From an uncultured Eubacteriales bacterium (GTDB lineage Bacteria > Bacillota > Clostridia > Christensenellales > UMGS416): 64,000 nt of DNA. Positions 1 through 6,929 of this stretch are shown piece by piece. The stretch lies in contig UQLW01000003.1 in the NCBI GenBank assembly GCA_900542005.1, positions 67,267 through 131,266 of the forward strand, written 5' to 3'. The translations under genes and the position numbers were made by a program. The stretch's first letter is position 1. Each line of letters opens with the position of its first letter. The notes beneath the pieces were generated by a model. That model saw only the letters and a program-made list of their open reading frames with translations. It had not been told where the DNA came from and ran no database searches.

Positions 1-78
1 CGTGTGGCCGTTCTCCGCGGCAGGTATGGCGATGGCCGAGCCCATTTGCCCGGCGCCGACAACGGTAATGATACTCAT
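1..78 (-). CDS. NAD(P)-dependent glycerol-3-phosphate dehydrogenase-like protein, N-terminal fragment
   Basis: Only the first 26 codons are in the window; the gene runs off the left edge. The reading begins MSIITVVGAGQMGSAIAIPA, a beta strand followed by the GxGxxGxA turn of an NAD(P)-binding Rossmann fold. The run GAGQMGSA-x-A-x-P-A-x-ENGH resembles glycerol-3-phosphate dehydrogenase (GpsA-like) N-termini, but 3-hydroxyacyl-CoA and other dehydrogenases share the fold. A GAGG ribosome site lies just upstream of the ATG at 78. It is the most downstream visible member of a minus-strand group with the YdcF-like gene 31 bases away, so co-transcription is likely. Confidence 0.6.
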   Translation of the reverse strand, partial: MSIITVVGAGQMGSAIAIPAAENGHT

Positions 79-109
79 GGGCAACTCCTCATACAAGTCG
101 AATGGATGC

Positions 110-922
110 TTATTCCTTTGAGGCAAAGCGGGGGTCGGCCTGGCGGACAAGGCCGGGAAAGATGCGGCACAGCTGGGCATGGGCGGCGGATACCCCGGCA
201 GGAATATCCACATGGGCGATATATCCTTTGCCCAGGGGGCCGTAGCCCTGCGCATCGTCGGTCAAGCGGGGAATCTCGCCCAGCAGCAGCGATAGATACC
301 GCTCCAGCGTCCACATCCCCGGAATCTCGGTTTCATAGGCCAGCTGACCGCCCTGAACAACGACATGGGCGGCATAAGCGGCGAAATTGACCGGTATGCA
401 GCCCGGCGGAGCGTGACGGCGGAAGCCGGCGTCCATCCGGGCCTGCATGGTTGCGTCCTGGATCAGAATCACGCGGCTAAAGGGCAGGCCCTGCGCGGCC
501 AGCAGCCGTAAGAGATAGGTGATGTTGTTGCCGCAGTTGGTGGATTCACGCTCCAAGGCATCTGCCCTGAGGCCGTAGCGATGCCAAAGATAACCGGCAA
601 AGAGATCGGCTTCGGCGAGCCCGGCGGTCTTCATGCCCGGGCAGGCGCGGCCGATTTGCTCCCGCAGGGCCCCGGTGGTATGGCCCGCTCCGCCGACGAT
701 GACATAGCGGCGGGCGAGCCCCAGGCGCATGCCGGAGGCGAAAAGGTCGCCGCCGGCCAGGATACTGCCGCCGAAAAGCACCATGACGTCAGCCTGCGGG
801 CGGCCCAGAAATGCCTCCAGGGCAGCGGGCGTCAGGGCTGGCAGGTCGCGGCGGCCGCAGAAAGCGCCAAGCCGGTTGATGGCCCCGGCCGCCTGCGAAA
901 GCTGCCCGGCTGGGACTATCAT
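110..922 (-). CDS. YdcF/SanA-like DUF218 family protein
   Basis: A 270-residue protein of the DUF218 (YdcF/SanA-like) family. The order of recognisable blocks matches E. coli YdcF along its length: an early MVLFGGSIL strand, VGGAGHTT, the STNCGNN block, a VILIQDATMQARM block, MWTLERYLSLLLGEIPRL, and a GYGPLGKGYIAHVDIPA tail. E. coli YdcF is of nearly the same size. The family has a Rossmann-like fold and is reported to bind S-adenosylmethionine; its reaction is unknown. There is no signal peptide, so it is probably cytosolic. The start was placed at 922, not the longer 949, because ATG 922 overlaps the stop of the upstream gene as ATGA and has GGGGAGGG in front. This suggests translational coupling to the M23-like gene. 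Confidence 0.8.
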   Translation of the reverse strand: MIVPAGQLSQAAGAINRLGAFCGRRDLPALTPAALEAFLGRPQADVMVLFGGSILAGGDLFASGMRLGLARRYVIVGGAGHTTGALREQIGRACPGMKTAGLAEADLFAGYLWHRYGLRADALERESTNCGNNITYLLRLLAAQGLPFSRVILIQDATMQARMDAGFRRHAPPGCIPVNFAAYAAHVVVQGGQLAYETEIPGMWTLERYLSLLLGEIPRLTDDAQGYGPLGKGYIAHVDIPAGVSAAHAQLCRIFPGLVRQADPRFASKE

Positions 923-1470
923 TCGGGCTTTCCCTCCCCACGCAGCCACCAGGCGGTCCCCACCCGGCGGACCAACGCCTCCATGGCCGCGGGATCGAAG
1001 CAGATGGCCAGCGGCTGCTTATCCATCCAGGCGCCAATGTGGATATGGGGCATTTGCGATTCGCCATTGTTGCCCACCAGGGCCACCGGCTGGCCCGGCT
1101 CCACAGCGCAGCCCTCCTGCACGCAGGGGTTGTCCACATGGGCATAGACGACGTTTAAGCCATCAGCGCGGGTGAAGAATAGGCAGGAAGCCGGCCCGTG
1201 GCCCGAATGGCCCGGCTGATTGGTGACCGGATTATGGATGATGCGGGTTACCACGCCGGAGAAGGGGGCCAGCACCCGGGCGTGCCAGCCGTACCAGTCC
1301 TCGTTGCGGCTGCCGTCGCCGGCATAGGGGCGCATCCATCCGCCGATTTGGGCGTGTACGACGCAGTCCCGGCCTAATTCATCGCCCAACGATCCACATT
1401 CGTGAAGAAAATGGTCGTAATACAGCGCACATCGGTCAAAGATGGGATGAAGTTCAACTCGCTTGTCCAT
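919..1470 (-). CDS. M23 (LytM/lysostaphin) family peptidase-like protein
   Basis: A 183-residue protein with the C-terminal half of an M23 peptidase domain: VLAPFSGVVTRI, VVYAHVDN (His111), PGQPVALVGNNGESQMPHIHIG with the HxH pair at His142/His144. M23 enzymes are zinc endopeptidases that cut peptidoglycan cross-bridges. Two things are unusual. There is no signal peptide or membrane anchor, and the usual first zinc motif (HxxxD) is not recognisable; only Asp58 is in about the right place before WYGWHARVLAP. The protein may therefore be a non-canonical or inactive member. It is followed by the YdcF-like gene through a 4-base ATGA overlap, so the two are made together. Confidence 0.75.
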   Translation of the reverse strand: MDKRVELHPIFDRCALYYDHFLHECGSLGDELGRDCVVHAQIGGWMRPYAGDGSRNEDWYGWHARVLAPFSGVVTRIIHNPVTNQPGHSGHGPASCLFFTRADGLNVVYAHVDNPCVQEGCAVEPGQPVALVGNNGESQMPHIHIGAWMDKQPLAICFDPAAMEALVRRVGTAWWLRGEGKPE

Positions 1471-1580
1471 GGTATGACCTCCTCAGCGTTGAGTAGACGC
1501 TTTGCCGACGGGCGCTTAAAGAGGCAAAGCATATCCCTATTCTACCATATTCAGGCGGCGTGCGCGCGTATTATTTATCA

Positions 1581-1609
1581 TTGCCACCGGTAGATGCGGG
1601 GTGTATAAT
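1581..1609 (+). promoter_or_regulatory. promoter for tyrA operon
   Basis: TTGCCA at 1581-1586 and TATAAT at 1604-1609 are 17 bases apart, a good sigma-70-type pair, about 150 bases upstream of tyrA. Confidence 0.7.
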
Positions 1610-1675
1610 ATTCAAAATAGCGCTTGGCTGGGCCCGCTCGGGCGGGCTGAAAACCAGCGGGAGCTTCTTGACTAC

Positions 1676-1700
1676 AGCTGCGGTTAAGCAGCTTGTTTTT
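1676..1700 (+). promoter_or_regulatory. leader hairpin with T-run before tyrA, possible attenuator
   Basis: AGCTGC (1676-1681) pairs with GCAGCT (1688-1693) and is followed by TGTTTTT. It lies between the promoter at 1581-1609 and tyrA. The stem is only 6 bp. No T-box core was seen, so a regulatory role is a guess. Confidence 0.3.
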
Positions 1701-1760
1701 ATGCCTGGCGCACAGGCGCGGCTTTTGTAAAACCCTATGGAGGAGAGAAGGAGGAAGAGG

Positions 1761-2600
1761 ATGACCATTTTGGTGGTAGGGCTTGGGCTGATTGGCGGCT
1801 CGCTGGCCAAGGCACTGGCGCAATGCACGGGGCATGAGATATGGGGATTGGATCGGGATTCGCTGGCCGTGCAGGCTGCGCTGGAGGAAGGGACGCTGGC
1901 GCGCGGCGCCAGTCTGGAGGATCTGGGCGCGGCGGACGTTACCCTGGTATGCCTGCATCCGAGGGATACGATCCATTTCTTGACGGGCCATGCCGGCAGC
2001 TTTAGGCCCGGCGCCCTGGTCGCCGATGTATGCGGCGTCAAGTCGGCCGTTGTGGAGGCCGCGCATCCTGTGCTTCAGGCGGCCGGCGTGCGGTATGTGG
2101 GCTGCCACCCCATGGCAGGGCGGGAATTTTCCGGCTTTGCCTATGCCCAGGCCGACCTTTTTCAGGGCGCGAGCTTTATCATGACGCCGGTGGAGGGGAC
2201 AGACCCCGAGGCGGAGCGGGTGCTGGAGCATCTGGCCCGGGCGGTTGGCTTCGGGCAGGTGGTGCGCACCACGCCGCAGCATCATGACCGGGTGATCGCC
2301 TTTTCATCCCAGCTGGCCCATGTGGTGTCCAGCGCCTTTGTAAAAAGCCCCATGCTGCAGGACAGAAGCGGCTTTTCCGCCGGCTCCTTTCAGGATATGA
2401 CGAGGGTGGCGCGGATGAACGCAGGGATGTGGACCGAGCTTTTCCTGGCCAACGCGCCGGCCCTGGGCGAGGAGCTCGACCATCTGATTCATGCGCTGAC
2501 CGAGTACCGGGAGGCCTTGGCCGCCGGGGACGAGGCAGGGCTTCACGCCCTGCTGGAGGAAGGGAACCGCCTGAAGATTGCCAGCGAGAGGAGTCAATAG
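1761..2600 (+). CDS. tyrA: prephenate dehydrogenase
   Basis: A 279-residue TyrA. It oxidatively decarboxylates prephenate to 4-hydroxyphenylpyruvate, the committed step to tyrosine. Residues 1-165 are the NAD(P)-binding domain, opening MTILVVGLGLIGGSLAKAL; then comes the substrate block GCHPMAGREFSGF, and a helical dimerisation domain with HDRVIAFSSQLAHVVS and FSAGSFQDMTRVA. There is no C-terminal ACT domain, so feedback by tyrosine is not evident. The start is ATG 1761, preceded by GGAGGAAGAGG; the ATG at 1737 lies on the purine-rich ribosome site and would add eight charged residues. Its stop abuts the MATE gene directly, an unusual partner for an aromatic-pathway gene. Confidence 0.93.
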   Translation: MTILVVGLGLIGGSLAKALAQCTGHEIWGLDRDSLAVQAALEEGTLARGASLEDLGAADVTLVCLHPRDTIHFLTGHAGSFRPGALVADVCGVKSAVVEAAHPVLQAAGVRYVGCHPMAGREFSGFAYAQADLFQGASFIMTPVEGTDPEAERVLEHLARAVGFGQVVRTTPQHHDRVIAFSSQLAHVVSSAFVKSPMLQDRSGFSAGSFQDMTRVARMNAGMWTELFLANAPALGEELDHLIHALTEYREALAAGDEAGLHALLEEGNRLKIASERSQ

Positions 2601-3968
2601 ATGAAACTGTTTGTACGGGACAAGCATTTTTACCGGAGCTTTTTTTCCATGACGGCGGTCATCGCCCTGCAGAACCTGATTAGCTTCGCCGTCAACCTGG
2701 CGGATAACGTGATGATCGGCGGCTACAGCCAGGACGCGCTGTCCGGCGTGGCGATGGTGAACCAGATCCAGTTCCTTTTACAGATGATCGTCATGGGGAT
2801 CGGCAACGGCATCGTGGTGCTGGGCGCCCAATACTGGGGGAGAAAGCAGGTGGAGCCCATCCGCCGCGTCACCTCCATCGGCATGGTGCTGGCCATTGCC
2901 GCCAGCTTTGTCATGATGCTGGTGGTCTTGATTTTCCCCAACCAAACGCTGAGCATTCTGACCAACGAGCCGGCGGTGATTGCCGAAGGGGCCAAGTATC
3001 TTGTCATTATCTGCTTTTCCTATGTGCTTTTTGCCATTACCAATATCCTGCTTTCGGCGCTGCGCTCGGTGGAGACGGTGAAAATCGGCTTTGTTGTAAC
3101 GCTGACGGCCCTGGTGGTCAATATCGCCCTCAACTATGGCCTGATTTACGGACGGATGGGCCTGCCGGAAATGGGCGTGGAGGGCGCCGCGCTGGCCACG
3201 CTGATCTCCCGTATCGTGGAATTCGTGATCGTGGTGATCTTTACCTTTTGCGTGGATCAGAAGATCCGCTGGCGGGCGGGCAGCATGCTGCACCTGGACG
3301 GCGGGCTGTTCAAGGACTATATTCGGGTGGGCCTGCCCTTGATCCTGTCCAACAGCATATGGGGGATCGCCATGGCTGTGCAGACGGCGATCCTGGGCCG
3401 GCTTGGATCGGATACCATCGCCGCCAATTCCATCGCCACCACCATCTTCCAGGTGGTTTCGGTGCTGTCCTATGGCGCAGCCAGCGCCTCCGGCGTGGTG
3501 ATTGGCAAAACGGTGGGCGAGGGGGATATCGCCCGTGTTAAGGCGTATTCCAAAACGCTGCAGATCATCTATATCATCATTGGTGTATTGACAGGATGTG
3601 TGCTTTGGCTCTGCAAGGATTTTATCCTGGGCTTTTATTCCATTACCCCGCAGACCCATGCGCTGGCGGTGCAGTTTATCGGCGTGCTGTCCATCACGGT
3701 GGTGGGCACCTCCTATCAGGTGGCCTGCCTCACCGGGATCGTGACAGGCGGCGGAGATACCCGCTTTGTCCTTGTTAACGATCTGATCCATCAGTGGCTT
3801 ATCGTGCTGCCGTCGGCCTTTTTATCGGCCTTCGTGTTCCATGCGCCGCTGTGGGTGACCTTTGTATGCCTTAAGAGCGATCAGATCCTTAAGTGCTTTG
3901 TGGCTGTGGTGAAGGTAAACCGCTACCGCTGGATCCGGGTGCTGACCCGGGAAGACGCGGCGGCATAA
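2601..3968 (+). CDS. MATE family multidrug exporter
   Basis: A 455-residue membrane protein with about twelve hydrophobic segments in two related halves, typical of MATE (NorM/DinF-type) sodium- or proton-driven drug exporters. Family blocks seen are NLADNVMIGGYSQDALSGVA near residue 30, the half-repeat SILGR/AILGRLGSDTIAANSIA near residue 270, and VTGGGDTRFVLVNDLIHQW near the end. It starts on the base after the tyrA stop, with GAGAGGAG inside the end of tyrA as ribosome site. Substrate cannot be read from sequence. Confidence 0.9.
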   Translation: MKLFVRDKHFYRSFFSMTAVIALQNLISFAVNLADNVMIGGYSQDALSGVAMVNQIQFLLQMIVMGIGNGIVVLGAQYWGRKQVEPIRRVTSIGMVLAIAASFVMMLVVLIFPNQTLSILTNEPAVIAEGAKYLVIICFSYVLFAITNILLSALRSVETVKIGFVVTLTALVVNIALNYGLIYGRMGLPEMGVEGAALATLISRIVEFVIVVIFTFCVDQKIRWRAGSMLHLDGGLFKDYIRVGLPLILSNSIWGIAMAVQTAILGRLGSDTIAANSIATTIFQVVSVLSYGAASASGVVIGKTVGEGDIARVKAYSKTLQIIYIIIGVLTGCVLWLCKDFILGFYSITPQTHALAVQFIGVLSITVVGTSYQVACLTGIVTGGGDTRFVLVNDLIHQWLIVLPSAFLSAFVFHAPLWVTFVCLKSDQILKCFVAVVKVNRYRWIRVLTREDAAA

Positions 3969-3984
3969 AGGGGGAAAGGGCATT

Positions 3985-4392
3985 ATGGCAGTTCAGATCG
4001 AGCGGGATGTATACCCCAAAACAAGCAAGCTGGCGGCGCTTTATGAGGCAGTGGGCTGGAGCGCCTATACGCAGGATGAGGCGTCGCTGACCCGGGCCGT
4101 TGCGCAGTCGCTGGCCGTCGTCACCGCATGGGAGGACGAGGAACGGCTGGTGGGGCTGGCCAGGGCGGTGGGCGATGGGGAAAGCGTGCTTTTTATCCAG
4201 GATGTGCTGGTGCATCCCGATTACCAGGGCCATGGAATTGGAAGCGCCCTGGTGAAAGAGCTGTGCGCCATGTACCCGGCTGTGCGGCAGAAGCTGCTTT
4301 TGGCCGATGATGAGCCGCGCCTGGCGGCCTTTTACCGAAACCTGGGCCTGACCCCGGCAAAGGAAAAGGGGATGGAAGCCTGGACGCTGTAG
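3985..4392 (+). CDS. GNAT family N-acetyltransferase
   Basis: A 135-residue single-domain acetyltransferase. The acetyl-CoA pyrophosphate loop is clear: FIQDVLVHPDYQGHGIGSAL, containing Q-G-H-G-I-G, followed by a helix and a C-terminal AAFYRNLGLTPAKEKGMEAW strand region. It is close to the small YhbS/ElaA-like GNATs of unknown substrate. It begins 16 bases after the MATE stop with GGGGGAAAGGG in front, and is the last gene before a strong terminator, so it belongs to the tyrA transcript. Confidence 0.88.
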   Translation: MAVQIERDVYPKTSKLAALYEAVGWSAYTQDEASLTRAVAQSLAVVTAWEDEERLVGLARAVGDGESVLFIQDVLVHPDYQGHGIGSALVKELCAMYPAVRQKLLLADDEPRLAAFYRNLGLTPAKEKGMEAWTL

Positions 4393-4401
4393 CCGGAAAA
4401 C

Positions 4402-4438
4402 AAAAAAGCCTTCCGGGGTGAGCCCCGGAAGGCTTTTT
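4402..4438. terminator. bidirectional intrinsic terminator
   Basis: An 11-bp GC-rich stem (4408-4418 with 4423-4433), loop TGAG, flanked by six A on the left and five T on the right. It sits between the convergent GNAT gene and the EAL-domain gene and can serve both. Confidence 0.93.
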
Positions 4439-4439
4439 C

Positions 4440-6686
4440 TTATCGCTTTGTCTGGCCGCCGGCATCCTTCTGGAGCCGCCAGCCGTCGAACTCCCCGGCC
4501 GGAAGGGGCTTGGAATAGATAAAGCCCTGCACCATCTCACAGCCGATACTACGAAGAAAGTCCAGCTGCTCATCGGTTTCGATGCCCTCTGCGACGACGT
4601 GAATCTTGAGCTTGCCGGCCAGCTCGATAAAGCTGGCAATGATTTTCTGCGCCTTTTCATGGGCGATATTGCCGAAGAACTGACGGTCAAGCTTGATGGT
4701 ATCCACGTCGAACTCCTTGAGCAGGCCCAGCGACGAGTAGCCGACGCCAAAATCATCCAGCGAGCAGAGAAAGCCGTAGGCATGCATCTTTTCGATGACC
4801 TGCTTGACATGGGCAATCTGTTTGGAGGTAAAAAAGATGGATTCCGTCAGCTCCAGCTCGATCATCCCGTCGGGAATGTGGTAGCGCTGCTTGATATCAT
4901 GGAAGGCGCGGAGAAAGTCGCTCTTGCGAAAGTGGGCCCTGGACAGGTTCACGGAGATGGGCACAGGCGTTACCCCGCGCTCCATCCAAGCGGCCAGCGC
5001 CTGACAGGCCTTTTCAAAGATATAGAGATCCAGCTGGCATATCTTGCCGCTTTTCTCGAAAAACGGGATGAATTCCCCGGGCGAAATGGGGCCGAGCTCA
5101 GGATGCATCCAACGGACAAGGGCTTCTGCGCCGGCTACCCTGTCATCGGCCAGGCGGACCTTTGGCTGAAGGAAAAGATGGAAATCGCCGTTTTCCAGGG
5201 ACGATGGGAAAAGCGCGTCGAGCTCCTGCTCACGGCGCAGCTGCTGAAGCAGCGCATCGCTGAAAAAGACGCAGGCGCCGCCCTCGGCGGCCGGATGCTG
5301 GCAGGCGGCGCGGGCCCGATCCTGCAGGATCGTGACGTGCAGCGCGGGATCGTCGATCAGGCATGCGCCCCATCCAAGGGATAGCGTATACGGCGTAAAG
5401 ATTTCCTCGGTGGCTTCGATGATCTGCTTTGCCATCAGCGCAAGGCGCTGGGTAATGGCCTGCGTCTCATGCTCCCTAAGGCAAAGGAAAAAGTGGTCTG
5501 CCTCGCACCGCGCCAGTAGCTCCCGGGGCTGGAGGTGGGTCCTGAGCACGGCGTCAATACGCCGGAGTGTTTCGCTCCCTGTCTCAATGCCATAGTTTGC
5601 GTTCACCAGCTTAAAGCCGCGCACGTTCAGCATGACAACGCTATATTGCATCGGCTTATCACCCTGAACGAGATTTTCATAGGCCAACTGGAAGGCCGCG
5701 TCGTTCATCCCGCCGGTGAGCGGATCGGTAAAAGCGATTTTCTCCAGGCTTCTGCGGTTCCTGCGGTAGGAGGCGACCACGGCGGCAAAAAGGACGATAA
5801 AGATCACGGTGATACCGCCTACGATAAAAAAGCTGCGAAGGACATACTGGCTGGCTTCCGCGGAGATAAGGTCGGCAGGCACAAGGGTCAGCAGGCTCCA
5901 GTCCTCAACGCCCAGCGGCTGATAGCTCATGACAAGCTGAGAGCGGTCGATCGCCGTAAAAAGGAAGGCGCCGTCACGCCCGGCAGACAGATCCTGATTC
6001 ATCTGATACAGGTCGCCAAAGGTCTGCTCGCTGATTTCAGCCTGAAATAGATCGTCCAGCTGCAGAAAGGGCTTCAGGTCTGTGGGGGAGATGACCACCT
6101 CCCCGGCGCTGTTGACGATGCAGGACATACCATGGCCGTCGAAGCTGATGGGCTGGATCAGCCGCTGCATGTTTTCCTTCCCGCGAACCCCAACCAGAAT
6201 CTGATCAATTGCGCCGTCCACGGGGATGGGCGCAGAAAACAGCAGGCTTTGCCCGTCCGCATAGGCCACGGCGGTTTCTCCCTGAAAGGAGGCGTCAAGG
6301 GCGGACAGGCCGCCATAAGCCTGGATGTCAAAGGAGCCAGGGATGGCGTCTCCCTGGCGATTGAGCACCACCAGGGCGTCAAAGCCCACGATTTCCGCCT
6401 TGCGCTGCAGAAAATCCTCGGTCATCGCGGCGCTGGCAAGGCGGGGGATCGAATCGGACAGCTGCTGCAGCGTCACCAGATTGGTATGCAGGCGGGAAGC
6501 AATATCGCTGGTTAGTTGATAGGTCACGTCCTGCACATAGGCTTCGGTGCTGCGTTTCAGTACCCGGTCAAGGGTCGATGTATTCCACAGCATAACCATA
6601 ATAATCAGGACAAACAGAACGGAGAAAGCCACCGCCTGGATTTTGCCGCTGATCGCCACGCTTTTTCGTTGAGCCGGTGCTGTCAT
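4440..6686 (-). CDS. membrane sensor with degenerate GGDEF and intact EAL domains
   Basis: About 748 residues. Two membrane helices (about 14-34 and 284-306) flank an extracytoplasmic Cache-like sensor region, followed by a GGDEF domain (about 320-475) and an EAL domain (about 490-735). The active-site loop of the GGDEF domain reads RCEADHF instead of GGDEF, so cyclase activity is unlikely. The EAL domain keeps the key residues: EALVRW, PISVNLS, ELTES, SLDDFGVGYSSL, IKLDRQFF, VVAEGIET and QGFIYSKP. It should hydrolyse cyclic-di-GMP in response to an outside ligand. The start was placed at 6686 because GGAG lies 6 bases before it; the ATG at 6698 has no ribosome site. Confidence 0.9.
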   Translation of the reverse strand: MTAPAQRKSVAISGKIQAVAFSVLFVLIIMVMLWNTSTLDRVLKRSTEAYVQDVTYQLTSDIASRLHTNLVTLQQLSDSIPRLASAAMTEDFLQRKAEIVGFDALVVLNRQGDAIPGSFDIQAYGGLSALDASFQGETAVAYADGQSLLFSAPIPVDGAIDQILVGVRGKENMQRLIQPISFDGHGMSCIVNSAGEVVISPTDLKPFLQLDDLFQAEISEQTFGDLYQMNQDLSAGRDGAFLFTAIDRSQLVMSYQPLGVEDWSLLTLVPADLISAEASQYVLRSFFIVGGITVIFIVLFAAVVASYRRNRRSLEKIAFTDPLTGGMNDAAFQLAYENLVQGDKPMQYSVVMLNVRGFKLVNANYGIETGSETLRRIDAVLRTHLQPRELLARCEADHFFLCLREHETQAITQRLALMAKQIIEATEEIFTPYTLSLGWGACLIDDPALHVTILQDRARAACQHPAAEGGACVFFSDALLQQLRREQELDALFPSSLENGDFHLFLQPKVRLADDRVAGAEALVRWMHPELGPISPGEFIPFFEKSGKICQLDLYIFEKACQALAAWMERGVTPVPISVNLSRAHFRKSDFLRAFHDIKQRYHIPDGMIELELTESIFFTSKQIAHVKQVIEKMHAYGFLCSLDDFGVGYSSLGLLKEFDVDTIKLDRQFFGNIAHEKAQKIIASFIELAGKLKIHVVAEGIETDEQLDFLRSIGCEMVQGFIYSKPLPAGEFDGWRLQKDAGGQTKR

Positions 6687-6734
6687 TGCATACTCCATGT
6701 TCTATTGATTAAATTACGAAATATATTGTATCCC

Positions 6735-6763
6735 ATCATATCATGCATGAACCGGTAACACAA
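6735..6763 (-). promoter_or_regulatory. promoter for the EAL-domain gene
   Basis: On the minus strand TTGTGT (6758-6763), 17-base spacer, TATGAT (6735-6740) with an extended TGn motif in front of the -10. Confidence 0.55.
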
Positions 6764-6832
6764 CAGAAGAAAGTCAATATCGCCGGCTATCCCACCGACA
6801 AGCGCAATTTTGTATAGGATGGGCATTCGCCC

Positions 6833-6860
6833 TTGACAGTATGGAAGGGACTGCTATAAT
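6833..6860 (+). promoter_or_regulatory. strong promoter of RND exporter-tetR operon
   Basis: Consensus TTGACA (6833-6838) and TATAAT (6855-6860), spacer 16 bases. The operator at 6866-6885 covers the expected start site. Confidence 0.85.
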
Positions 6861-6865
6861 GCAGG

Positions 6866-6885
6866 GTGACTGACTGGTCAGTCAC
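6866..6885 (+). promoter_or_regulatory. palindromic TetR-family operator
   Basis: Two perfect 9-base arms, GTGACTGAC and GTCAGTCAC, around a TG centre. TGACTGAC-type palindromes are common operators of AcrR/QacR-like regulators. Five bases downstream of the -10 box, it would block transcription of the operon whose last gene is a TetR regulator. Confidence 0.85.
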
Positions 6886-6929
6886 ATCCGTGGCGGCCGG
6901 TCCAAGTATATTGTGCGATGGAGGACACG

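Noticed and set aside
2778..3791. Open frame of 337 codons antisense to the MATE gene
   Set aside because: His/Asp/Gly-rich composition with no domain; shadow of the exporter gene.
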